64,000 nt of DNA from Kribbella caucasensis (GTDB lineage: Bacteria; Actinomycetota; Actinomycetes; Propionibacteriales; Kribbellaceae), in the NCBI RefSeq assembly GCF_004361855.1, contig NZ_SNWQ01000015.1, forward strand, positions 186,001 through 250,000, read 5' to 3'. The notes under the pieces are model-generated. The model did not search any database. It was given only the letters and a program-made list of their open reading frames with translations, and was not told the origin of the DNA. Shown here piece by piece: positions 52,369 through 62,431 of the stretch. The position numbers and the translations under genes are program-made. Positions within the stretch are counted from its first letter, which is position 1, and each line of letters starts with the position of its first letter.

Positions 52369-53397
52369 TCAGCGGCGCTGCTCGATCAGCTCCGCGATCT
52401 GAACGGCGTTGAGGGCGGCGCCCTTGCGCAGGTTGTCGTTGGAGACGAACAGGACGAGGCCGCGGCCGCCCGGTACCGACTGGTCCTGCCGGATGCGGCC
52501 CACGTACGACGGGTCGCGGCCGGCAGCCAGCAACGGGGTCGGCAGGTCGGCCAGTTCCACCCCGGGGGCGCCGGCGAGGATCTCGGTGGCACGCTCGGGG
52601 GTGATCGGCTCGGCGAACTCGGCGTGGATGCTCAGCGAGTGACCGGTGAAGACCGGGACCCGGACACAGGTCCCCGCGACGGGCAGGTCTGGGATGTGCA
52701 GGATCTTGCGGCTCTCGTTCCGCAGCTTCTGCTCCTCGTCGGTCTCACCGGTGCCATCGGCAACGATCGACCCGGCGAGTGGGAGCACGTTGAATGCGAT
52801 GGGACCGGCATAGATATCCGGCTGCGGAAGCGCGATCCCGTCGGCGCCGCGGGCCAACCCGGCAGCGCCGTCGATCAAGGCCTTCGCCTGGTTCTCCAAC
52901 TCGCTGACGCCGGCACCACCAGAACCGGAGACCGCCTGATAGGTGGACACGATCAACCGGGTGAGCGTCGCCTCGCGGTGCAGCGGGGCGAGGACGGGCA
53001 TCGCGGCCATGGTGGTGCAGTTGGGGTTGGCGATGATGCCCTTGGGGAGGTTGTCGACGTCACCGGGGTTCACCTCGGACACGACCAGCGGGACGTCGGG
53101 ATCCATCCGCCAGGCCGACGAGTTGTCGATCACCACGGCGCCGGCCGCGGCGACCTTGGGCGCGTACTCCTTGGAGGCCGTCTTGCCGTTGGAGAACAGC
53201 GCGAGGTCGAGGCCGGTGAAGTCGGCCGTGGCCGAGTCCTCGACGGTGATCTTCTCGTCGCCGAACGGCAGCTGTGAACCGGCCGACCGGGTTGACGCGA
53301 AGTACCGGATCTCGTCGACCGGGAACTTGCGCTCGATCAGCAGTTCCCGCATGACGCTTCCGACCTGACCAGTGGCTCCGAAAACTCCTACTCGCAT
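52369..53397 (-). CDS. asd: Aspartate-semialdehyde dehydrogenase
   Basis: A 342-residue enzyme of lysine, methionine and threonine synthesis. N-terminal GATGQVGSVMRELL binds NADP; the catalytic Cys is in IANPNCTTMAAM, and the active-site His is in the VFTGHSLSIHAEF region. Stands alone; lysC is not next to it. Confidence 0.95.
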   Translation of the reverse strand: MRVGVFGATGQVGSVMRELLIERKFPVDEIRYFASTRSAGSQLPFGDEKITVEDSATADFTGLDLALFSNGKTASKEYAPKVAAAGAVVIDNSSAWRMDPDVPLVVSEVNPGDVDNLPKGIIANPNCTTMAAMPVLAPLHREATLTRLIVSTYQAVSGSGGAGVSELENQAKALIDGAAGLARGADGIALPQPDIYAGPIAFNVLPLAGSIVADGTGETDEEQKLRNESRKILHIPDLPVAGTCVRVPVFTGHSLSIHAEFAEPITPERATEILAGAPGVELADLPTPLLAAGRDPSYVGRIRQDQSVPGGRGLVLFVSNDNLRKGAALNAVQIAELIEQRR

Positions 53398-53459
53398 GAG
53401 TCAAAGCCTAGAGGGCCCGCCCCTGGCCCAGTGCGGACCGGGCCAGGGGATGAGACGCG

Positions 53460-53645
53460 TCAGGAGTCGGAAGCCAGGACTCCGCCGTTGGCCACGTCGC
53501 TCTTCTCGATCTCGGTGAAGACGATCCTGACGGCTTCGCGCTTGGCGCCGAGAATCGCGATCGCGGAGTCGGTGACGGCGGCGACGAACTCGCGGCGCTG
53601 GTCGAGGGTACGGCCGGAGAGCAGTTCGACAGTGATATTGGGCAA
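53460..53645 (-). CDS. 4-oxalocrotonate tautomerase family protein
   Basis: A 61-residue tautomerase. The TTG at 53645 has GAGGAG 6 bases upstream and makes the second residue Pro, the catalytic N-terminal proline after Met removal (PNITVELLSGR). A longer ATG frame would bury it. The intergenic palindrome at 53680-53696 suggests it is controlled with the divergent kdu genes, so it may help isomerise a uronate intermediate. Confidence 0.75.
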   Translation of the reverse strand: MPNITVELLSGRTLDQRREFVAAVTDSAIAILGAKREAVRIVFTEIEKSDVANGGVLASDS

Positions 53646-53679
53646 GGCAGACTCCTCAGTCGAATGGTGGTTCTCTACG

Positions 53680-53696
53680 GTGGAACATTGTTCCAC
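53680..53696. promoter_or_regulatory. Palindromic operator 1 of the uronate module
   Basis: GTGGAACA-T-TGTTCCAC is a perfect 8-1-8 palindrome between the tautomerase and kduI. It shares the core GAACxTTGTTC with the site at 53746-53758 and has the layout of IclR-family operators. The IclR gene at 55381 is the likely binder. Confidence 0.7.
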
Positions 53697-53723
53697 GATC
53701 GGCAGCTCACCGCACTGCAACGT

Positions 53724-53758
53724 TTGACAGGATGTTCCGTCGAGTAGAACCTTGTTCT
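53724..53758 (+). promoter_or_regulatory. kduI promoter with palindromic operator 2
   Basis: TTGACA (53724-53729) is a perfect -35; a TAGAAC -10 region follows at about 53745. AGAAC-CTT-GTTCT (53746-53758) is a palindrome covering the -10 and the expected RNA start, so binding would block transcription. The GTG at 53759 follows at once, making kduI probably leaderless. Confidence 0.65.
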
Positions 53759-54598
53759 GTGAAGACACCGCATCCGCCCCTACAGGTCAGGCACGCCACC
53801 CATCCCGCCCAGGTGCCCGGATTCGACACCGCGGCCCTTCGCGGCAGCTACCTGGTCGAGGAGCCGTTCACCCCGGACACGATCACCGCGGTGCTCACCC
53901 ACCACGACCGGATCGTGCTCGCCGGCGCCCGCCCGGCCTCCGGACCACTCACTCTCGGCACCTGGCCGGAGTTGCGCAGCGAGTACTTCCTCGAACGCCG
54001 CGAGGCCGGCATCGTCAACGTCGGCGAACCCGGCACGATCACCGTCGACGGCACGAAGTACGAGCTGACCACAGGATCCTGCCTGTACGCCGGACGCGGG
54101 ACGCGCGAGGTTGTCTTCGAGGGCGAGGGGTCCGCGTTCTACCTGTTCTCGGCGGCCGCGCACACGGCCTACCCGACCGCGCTAATCCAACCCGGCGAGG
54201 GCAATCGACTCGAGCTCGGTGATCAGCAGACCGCGAACCGCCGCACGATCGACCAGTACATCCACGCCGATGGGGTGCCCAGTTGTCAGATCGTGCTCGG
54301 CGTCACCACGCTCCACCCCGGCAGCACGTGGAACACGATGCCCGCGCACACCCACGACCGGCGTACCGAGTGCTACCTGTACTTCGGGTTGCCCGAGTCC
54401 GAGCGGATCGTCCACCTGCTCGGCGAACCACACGAGACCCGGCACCTGGTGGTTGCCGATCGGCAGGCGGTGATCTCACCGAGCTGGTCGATCCACTCCG
54501 GCGTCGGCACCTCGGCGTACAGCTTCGTCTGGGCGATGGCCGGTGAGAACCAGGCCTTCGCGGACATGGACGGCGTCGCCGTACAGGAGCTGCGGTGA
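53759..54598 (+). CDS. kduI: 5-keto-4-deoxyuronate isomerase
   Basis: A 279-residue cupin that converts 5-keto-4-deoxyuronate to 2,5-diketo-3-deoxygluconate in pectin/uronate breakdown. The zinc cluster MPAHTHDRRTECYLYF (HxH...E) is present, and the length matches KduI (about 278). Overlap GTGA with kduD couples both enzymes, which catalyse consecutive steps. Confidence 0.92.
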   Translation: MKTPHPPLQVRHATHPAQVPGFDTAALRGSYLVEEPFTPDTITAVLTHHDRIVLAGARPASGPLTLGTWPELRSEYFLERREAGIVNVGEPGTITVDGTKYELTTGSCLYAGRGTREVVFEGEGSAFYLFSAAAHTAYPTALIQPGEGNRLELGDQQTANRRTIDQYIHADGVPSCQIVLGVTTLHPGSTWNTMPAHTHDRRTECYLYFGLPESERIVHLLGEPHETRHLVVADRQAVISPSWSIHSGVGTSAYSFVWAMAGENQAFADMDGVAVQELR

Positions 54599-55356
54599 GT
54601 TCTGCGGTGAGCTTTTCGCTGCGAGGGCGGACCGCACTCGTCACCGGCGCCCGGCGCGGGATCGGCGCCGCGATCGCAACCGGGTACGCCGCGGCCGGAG
54701 CCGACCTCGTCCTGCTGGCCCGGGATGCGGCACTGGAAGAGACTCTGGAGGCGATCAAGGAGAACGGCGGCGAAGCAACAGTCGTCACCGCCGATTTCCG
54801 CGACCCGACCGCGGTGGAAAAGGCCGCGGCAGACCTCGCAGCTGAGCGGCAGATCGACATCCTGGTGAACAACGCCGGCACGATCCATCGGGCGCCGGCC
54901 GTGTCGACCGCGTCGTCCGACTGGCAGCATGTGATCGACGTGAACCTCAACTCCACCTGGGCCGTCACCCGGCCGATCGGCGCCGCGATGGTCGAACGCG
55001 GTGCAGGCAAGATCATCACGATCGCCTCGCTGCTCAGCTTCCAGGGCGGGATCACCGTCCCGGCCTACACTGCGAGCAAGCATGCGGTCGCCGGTCTGAC
55101 CAAGGCGCTGGCCAACGAGTGGGGTCCGGCCGGCGTCCAGGTGAACGCGATCGCGCCCGGCTACATCAGTACCGACAACACCACCGAGCTCCGGGCGGAT
55201 CCGGAGCGCGAGGCCGCCATCCGGGACCGCATCCCGGCCGGGCGCTGGGGACGGCCCGAGGACGTGGTCGGCGCCGCGATCTTCCTGGCCTCGGCTGCGG
55301 CAGACTATGTCAACGGGCACGTGCTCGCGGTCGACGGTGGATGGTTGGCCAGATGA
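54595..55356 (+). CDS. kduD: 2-dehydro-3-deoxy-D-gluconate 5-dehydrogenase (KduD-type SDR)
   Basis: A 253-residue short-chain dehydrogenase. Glycine motif GARRGIGAAIATG, NNAG (NNAGTIHRAP), catalytic Ser in ASLLSFQGG and YTASK (Tyr-Lys) are intact. Coupled to kduI by a four-base overlap. Reduces diketo-deoxygluconate with NADH to give KDG, which KdgK and an aldolase (not in this window) would split. Confidence 0.9.
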   Translation: MSSAVSFSLRGRTALVTGARRGIGAAIATGYAAAGADLVLLARDAALEETLEAIKENGGEATVVTADFRDPTAVEKAAADLAAERQIDILVNNAGTIHRAPAVSTASSDWQHVIDVNLNSTWAVTRPIGAAMVERGAGKIITIASLLSFQGGITVPAYTASKHAVAGLTKALANEWGPAGVQVNAIAPGYISTDNTTELRADPEREAAIRDRIPAGRWGRPEDVVGAAIFLASAAADYVNGHVLAVDGGWLAR

Positions 55357-55380
55357 GAGGGCACAGAGAGGAGTGACAAG

Positions 55381-56139
55381 ATGACCGACATGAGTTCGCC
55401 CTCGGCCATCGACAAGACGTTGATGGTGCTCGACGCGGTCCTGGAGCACTCCCGGTTCACTGATGTTGTTACGGCGACCGGGCTAGCCAAATCGACTGTG
55501 CACCGGATCATGGCGTCGCTGGTCGAGCACGAGTTCGTCGCGCAGGCCGAGGACGGTTCGTACCACCCGGGTCCGAAGGCGCTCCGCCTTGCCGGGCACG
55601 CGTTGACGAACGTCGACCTGGCAACGGTCGCCCGCCCGGTCCTGGCTGACCTGGTCGCGCAGACCCGCTGTACGGTCCACGTGGGTCTGCTCAACGGCGA
55701 CGAGGCGATCTACGTCGCGCGACTCGACGGGCCGAAGCCGTACCGGATGCCATCGCGCGTCGGCAAGGCCTTCTGGTTGCACTGCACCGGAATCGGCAAG
55801 GCACTGCTCGCGGAGATGGACGACGATGCGCTCGACGCCCTGATCACCCGGACGGGTCTGCCCGCGCGCACTCCCCTTACCCACACGACGTCTTCGGCGC
55901 TGAAGGCGGACCTCGCCCAGGTGCGGACGCGCGGCTTCGCCTTGGACGACGAGGAGAACGAGCCAGGCATCCGCTGTGTCGCGGCCGTCATCCACGACCA
56001 CACCACCGCCCCGATCGCAGCGGTCAGCATCTCGACGCTCTCGTTGGAGCAGTCGATCGCCCAGGTCGCCCTGATGGCCCCCGCCGCAATAGAGGCCGCC
56101 CGCAAGATCTCAGCGGCCCTCGGTTACCTGGAGAGTTAG
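55381..56139 (+). CDS. IclR family regulator of the kdu module
   Basis: A 252-residue IclR with N-terminal winged helix (IDKTLMVLDAVLEH ... LAKSTVHRIMASLVEHEFV) and C-terminal effector domain (GIGKALLAEM, EPGIRCVAAVIHDH). AGGAG stands before the ATG. As last gene of the kdu operon it most likely senses KDG or a diketo-uronate and binds the GAACxTTGTTC palindromes (KdgR-like). Confidence 0.88.
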   Translation: MTDMSSPSAIDKTLMVLDAVLEHSRFTDVVTATGLAKSTVHRIMASLVEHEFVAQAEDGSYHPGPKALRLAGHALTNVDLATVARPVLADLVAQTRCTVHVGLLNGDEAIYVARLDGPKPYRMPSRVGKAFWLHCTGIGKALLAEMDDDALDALITRTGLPARTPLTHTTSSALKADLAQVRTRGFALDDEENEPGIRCVAAVIHDHTTAPIAAVSISTLSLEQSIAQVALMAPAAIEAARKISAALGYLES

Positions 56140-56161
56140 CCAGCGACCGGGTTGATGAGAG

Positions 56162-56797
56162 CTAGCCAGCGCGAGCGATCACGCGCAAGGCGATCCCTCT
56201 GAGCTCGTCGGTGAGGTCGACGCCCGAGTCGAGCATCGCCTTCATCTTCACGGGGTTCTGGTCGCCGAAGACGTCCCCGATCGTCACCTCGTGGTCCGGC
56301 CGCTCGAGGATCTTGATCGGGTCGCCCGCGCCGATCGTCCCGGTTGTGAGCACCTTCAGGTATGCGCCAGGCCGGCCGGCTTGGTGGAAGCGTTTGACCC
56401 AGCCTGGGATCTGCATCCGGTGTGCGAAGGTGATGCACGGGATCCGCGGCACCCGGACCATCACCTCGACCTCGGCGCCGATCCGCCACACCTCACCGAT
56501 CAGGGCGTTGGTGATGTCGAGCTCTTCGGTCCGCAGGTTTTCGCCGAACAGCCCGGCAGGGATCTCCCGGTCCAGCTCGGTGGCCCACCAGTCCGCGTCT
56601 TCCTGCGCATACGCATAGAGCGCCTGATCCAGACCGCCGTGATGCTTGGTGTCGCAGACTCTGTCGCCGACCAACCCGAGCTCACCAACTGCAACCCGCC
56701 CAGTCTGCGGCCGTTTGTCGATCGCCGTCCATCCCAGGGCGTCTTCCTTGGGCCCCGGAATCAGCTCTTCCACCACGTTCACCGTCAACAGCCGCAT
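56162..56797 (-). CDS. MOSC-domain protein
   Basis: A 211-residue MOSC protein (YiiM-like). The domain has VGDRVCDTKHHGGLDQALYAYA, ELGLFGENL-type FGENLRTEEL, and the conserved Cys in RIPCITFAHRM. Such proteins bind or transfer sulfur to molybdenum cofactor or reduce N-hydroxylated substrates. No molybdoenzyme gene adjoins it. Confidence 0.85.
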   Translation of the reverse strand: MRLLTVNVVEELIPGPKEDALGWTAIDKRPQTGRVAVGELGLVGDRVCDTKHHGGLDQALYAYAQEDADWWATELDREIPAGLFGENLRTEELDITNALIGEVWRIGAEVEVMVRVPRIPCITFAHRMQIPGWVKRFHQAGRPGAYLKVLTTGTIGAGDPIKILERPDHEVTIGDVFGDQNPVKMKAMLDSGVDLTDELRGIALRVIARAG

Positions 56798-56839
56798 ACC
56801 CGCATCCTCCCCGCAGGTTCACACGGTCGCCACCGGATT

Positions 56840-57751
56840 TCAGTCCTGGATCGCCTTCACGATGGAGATGTTGCGGGTCAGCCAGTCGTGCGGTAGCAAG
56901 TCGTCCGTGCCCGTGCTCTGCAGGGTCCAGAGGACGTTGAGCATCTGCCGGAGGATCACCCAGTTGCGGGCTCGGTCCTCGTCCAGCTCGGCTGCGTCGA
57001 CGACTGTGTAGAACCGTTGCCGGACGCGAAACCGGAGATCGCCGGATGCGGTGACCTCGTCCCAGCGGTTCCACAGCAGCGGGGCGACCTCGTAGTGCGG
57101 ATCGCCCGACAACGGTTTCGGGTCGATCACCAACCACGGTTCACGCTCAGCCGCGAGCACGTTGAAGTAGTGCAGGTCCGTGTGGATCAGCGTCCCGTCG
57201 GTCGCGGGATCCTCGGCGAAGTCCGTCCCCAGCGAGATCGCCTGTTCGACGTACCGGTGCGGTACCGGCGCCGATGCGGGCAGCTCGCGGAGTCCCTCGA
57301 CCCACCGCTTCAGCTCCCCCGACAACGTCCGGAACTGCGGCCCGGCCGGCACGTGCAACCGCCCGTACGCCGACCCGACGAATTCGCACGCGTCCAGATC
57401 GCCGATGGTGGTCAGATCCCGCGACTCCAGCCGCTCCATCAGGATCGCGAACCGCCGCGGATCAGCCCGGAACAACCGAACAGCGCCGGCTCCGTCCCAC
57501 ATCCGCAACGCGAGGTGCTCGGTCTCCGCCTCCCAATGCGGGAACTGCACCTTGAGCACGGCCGCCTCACCGTCGGCGGTGCGCACGGGTACGACGACCG
57601 CACACTCCCCATACGCCGTACCGCCGTCGACCCGCAACGCCCATTCGTCCAGCAGATCGCGGATGCGCCGCGGCAACTGGTCGAGCCACGCGGCCCAGTC
57701 AGGACCCCGTGATCCGACGGCAAGGAACCCCGCGGGGATCTCGAAAGGCAC
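56840..57751 (-). CDS. APH(6)-like aminoglycoside/hydroxyurea phosphotransferase
   Basis: A 303-residue kinase of the APH fold. The catalytic loop HTDLHYFNVLAAE and metal-binding VIDPKPLSGDP are complete; AVLKVQFP carries the ATP-binding Lys. Related enzymes modify streptomycin or hydroxyurea, but they can also be ordinary metabolite kinases. GTG start directly after the lepA stop, probably co-transcribed. Confidence 0.85.
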   Translation of the reverse strand: MPFEIPAGFLAVGSRGPDWAAWLDQLPRRIRDLLDEWALRVDGGTAYGECAVVVPVRTADGEAAVLKVQFPHWEAETEHLALRMWDGAGAVRLFRADPRRFAILMERLESRDLTTIGDLDACEFVGSAYGRLHVPAGPQFRTLSGELKRWVEGLRELPASAPVPHRYVEQAISLGTDFAEDPATDGTLIHTDLHYFNVLAAEREPWLVIDPKPLSGDPHYEVAPLLWNRWDEVTASGDLRFRVRQRFYTVVDAAELDEDRARNWVILRQMLNVLWTLQSTGTDDLLPHDWLTRNISIVKAIQD

Positions 57752-59638
<1,887 letters not shown>

Positions 59639-59791
59639 TTAAGGGATCCAGTTCGTCTAGGGTCACGCGGTAACCAATCGATCAATCATCCCACGGGCGA
59701 CCAGCCAATTCCGCATCCGTGCTCGGGGCCAGCGTCCGCCGGGTGAAAATGCCGGGCGAGCAGACGTTGCAGGCCTCTAGGCTCGGGCGGT

Positions 59792-60691
59792 ATGGCACAC
59801 GCTGTAGGGGTCCGGTTGCCGTACGAGAAGATGCCGCCTGACGTGCGGGCGTGGGTCGGCCACGTGCTCGGCGGCACCGTGATGTCGGCCGCGACTCAGC
59901 TGGGCGGCTTCTCGCCCGGAGTCGCCGCCCGACTCGTGACTGCCGGCGGCCAGCGTGCATTTGTGAAAGCAGTCGGCCCCGAACTCAACCCGGACACACC
60001 GTCACTCTTCCGACGTGAGGTCGACGCCATGCGGGCGATCTCGCCGTTGCCCCAAGCGCCAATGTTGTACGACGTGTACGACGACGGCGAGTGGGTCGCA
60101 CTCCTGCTCGAGGACATCGACGGGTACCTACCACCGCACCCCTGGAGGCCGTACGACGCGGCCCGGGTGCTCGATGCGCTCGCGGAGTTGACCTCAGAGC
60201 TCCAGCCTTCCCCCTGGCCCGACGCACCGGTCGCCGCCGTACGGAGTGAGTCGTTCCTGAGCCGGTGGGACAACGTGATCGCCGACGGGACCGCCGTACC
60301 GGACTGGGTCGCCGGACGCGAGCAGGAGTTCGCCGACCTCGCCCGCACCGGGCTGAAGGCGCTCGCGAAGGGCGACAGCCTCGCCCACTGGGATCTGCGC
60401 GCCGACAACATCCTGCTCACGGACAACCGGGTCGTCTTTATCGACTGGGCCCACGCCGCCCTCGCCCCACCCTGGGCAGACCAGGTGATCCTGCAGGCCG
60501 ACATGCGCGATTCACTGAAGCTCCCCGACCTCCCGGACGAGGACGGGATCACCGGGTTGATCGCGGCCTTGGCCGGCGGGCTCTGGTGGGGCAGTACCCA
60601 ACCCGCCCCACCCGGCCTGCCCACAATCCGCACCTGGCAGCGCGACTACGCCCAGACTTTCCTGTCCTGGCTCCGCGAACGCCTCGCCTGA
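59792..60691 (+). CDS. APH-fold phosphotransferase
   Basis: A 299-residue kinase-like protein. Catalytic loop AHWDLRADNILLT and VVFIDWAHAAL are conserved; the N-terminal ATP site has GGFSPG and AFVKAVGP. A TAGGCT -10 (about 59778-59783) lies 8 bases before the ATG, so the start is leaderless. Substrate unknown: could be a resistance enzyme or a homoserine/choline-type kinase. Confidence 0.82.
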   Translation: MAHAVGVRLPYEKMPPDVRAWVGHVLGGTVMSAATQLGGFSPGVAARLVTAGGQRAFVKAVGPELNPDTPSLFRREVDAMRAISPLPQAPMLYDVYDDGEWVALLLEDIDGYLPPHPWRPYDAARVLDALAELTSELQPSPWPDAPVAAVRSESFLSRWDNVIADGTAVPDWVAGREQEFADLARTGLKALAKGDSLAHWDLRADNILLTDNRVVFIDWAHAALAPPWADQVILQADMRDSLKLPDLPDEDGITGLIAALAGGLWWGSTQPAPPGLPTIRTWQRDYAQTFLSWLRERLA

Positions 60692-60725
60692 TGCAGCGTT
60701 CCGCCGGGTCGCGCGTCTACAGGGT

Positions 60726-61265
60726 GTGACGAATCCGATGGTGAGCTACGGGGAGATCGGCGCGATACCGGTCCCCGACGACGGACCGGCCGCCGTAGCG
60801 CGGCTCTACCGGCGGCACTGGCTTGGGCTGATCCGGTTGGCCGTCCTGATCGTGGACGACCGGCAGTCGGCGGAGGACGTAGTACAGGAGGCCTTCACCG
60901 AGCTGTACCGGCGCTGGCCGCTCAACGACCCCGACAAGGCGCTGCCCTACCTCCGGGCCGCAGTACTCAACCGAAGCCGATCCGTACTACGCCGGCGCCG
61001 CGTGGCCCGGCTGTACACCCCACCGGCCGACCGCCCGAGTGGTTCGGCGGAGAGCGCCGCCGAGCTGCACGAGGACCGCCGGGAGGTGCAGCGTGCCCTG
61101 CAGTCGCTGCCCACCCGCACCCGTGAGGTCCTCGTCCTCCGCTACTACTTCGATCTCGCCCACGCCGAGATCGCCCAGACCCTCGGGATCAGCGAGTCGA
61201 GCGCCCGGGCCACGGCCTCGCGCGGCATCGCGATCCTCACCCAGAAGCTGAAGGAACTGCGATGA
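60726..61265 (+). CDS. ECF RNA polymerase sigma factor
   Basis: A 179-residue sigma factor of the same subfamily as that at 19656. Region 2 LAVLIVDDRQSAEDVVQEAFTELYRRW, region 4 LPTRTREVLVLRYYFDLAHAEIAQTLGISESSARATASR. The GTG at 60726 starts 34 bases after the phosphotransferase gene. It overlaps its partner gene by four bases. Confidence 0.88.
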   Translation: MTNPMVSYGEIGAIPVPDDGPAAVARLYRRHWLGLIRLAVLIVDDRQSAEDVVQEAFTELYRRWPLNDPDKALPYLRAAVLNRSRSVLRRRRVARLYTPPADRPSGSAESAAELHEDRREVQRALQSLPTRTREVLVLRYYFDLAHAEIAQTLGISESSARATASRGIAILTQKLKELR

Positions 61266-62431
61266 CCGACACAGAGACCCGCCTACGCGACTACCTCCAG
61301 TCCCAGGCGGACACGATCCCCGACACCAGCCAGCCCCCGGACCTCGACCTCGGTCGCCAATCCCCCCGCCGGCTCTGGCCCATCCTGGCCGCGGCCGCCG
61401 CCATCGGCGCCGTCCTGATCCTCACCGTCCCGCTCCTCACCGGCCTGACCAGGCAGGACCAGAAGCCGGCCGACAAGCCCGCAGCTCTCGGCGTCCCGTA
61501 CGTCCTGATCGACAAGGAACAAGTCCTCCATGACCGGGAGCAAACGGTGCCCATCCCGAGCGACCACGGGTCGCTCAATGTCAGCGAACAGGTGTCCGGG
61601 GGGTGGGCGACGACGTGGATGGACCGACCAGGCGGTACCTCTTTCGTCGGCATCCTGCGGCCGGACGGCAAGATCACGTCGATCGGCCCGGCGAACGCGT
61701 TGGGTGTTCAGGCGTCGCCGGACGGCTCCCAGGTCGTGACCAGCGTGCCGAACGGCAAGGGCGGGAGCCGGTTGGTCGTCCTCGACGTGGCTACCGGCCG
61801 GGAGCTCGCCAGTCAGACGGTGCCGTACGCAATGGTTGGCCTGCTGGGCTGGAACAAGAACGGCATCTGGCTGCACGAGGACTACGCACCGACCACGACA
61901 CCGGTGCTCTGGGATCCCACCACCGGCACGGTGACCGAGGTCAAGATGCCCGGCTACGCCCACGGCCTGTCCGCCCCGGCGGCGAGTGACAGGATCCTCG
62001 TGACGACCCGAACCGGGGAGGCGTGGTGCTTGAAGACCGGTCGGCTGACAGACGGGAAGCTCGCCGTCGACCGCGAGTACTGCGGCACCGGCGGTCCGCA
62101 CAATTACCCGGCGCTGTCACCCGACGGCCAAACAATCGTCGACAGCGCCCGCAAGAAGGTCATCGACGTCGAGACCGGGAAGGTGACCAACCTCCGCGTC
62201 GACGGTGAAATGCCTGGCTGGCCGCAGCCGGTTTTCGAGGACGACACACACCTACTCGTCCTGACTCGGGGCTCAGGCGACGTGGTCGAAACGAGCGTGA
62301 CACCGGGGGTCGGCCGGCTCGAGCCCGCCAGTGTTCGTCACACCGTCTACCGCTGTGACGTGACCACTGGCAGCTGCGATGCGGCGTACACCTCTCCCCC
62401 GGTGTACAACCTCCAGTTGCTCGAGCCCTAG
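61262..62431 (+). CDS. Membrane protein partner of the ECF sigma factor
   Basis: A 389-residue protein: about 40 cytoplasmic residues, one membrane segment (LWPILAAAAAIGAVLILTVPLL), and an extracytoplasmic part that looks like a beta-propeller (repeated DGSQVVTS, LSPDGQTIVDS blocks) with cysteine pairs. By position it is a likely anti-sigma/sensor, again without an HxxxCxxC zinc motif. Its stop overlaps the convergent protease gene by four bases. Confidence 0.75.
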   Translation: MTDTETRLRDYLQSQADTIPDTSQPPDLDLGRQSPRRLWPILAAAAAIGAVLILTVPLLTGLTRQDQKPADKPAALGVPYVLIDKEQVLHDREQTVPIPSDHGSLNVSEQVSGGWATTWMDRPGGTSFVGILRPDGKITSIGPANALGVQASPDGSQVVTSVPNGKGGSRLVVLDVATGRELASQTVPYAMVGLLGWNKNGIWLHEDYAPTTTPVLWDPTTGTVTEVKMPGYAHGLSAPAASDRILVTTRTGEAWCLKTGRLTDGKLAVDREYCGTGGPHNYPALSPDGQTIVDSARKKVIDVETGKVTNLRVDGEMPGWPQPVFEDDTHLLVLTRGSGDVVETSVTPGVGRLEPASVRHTVYRCDVTTGSCDAAYTSPPVYNLQLLEP

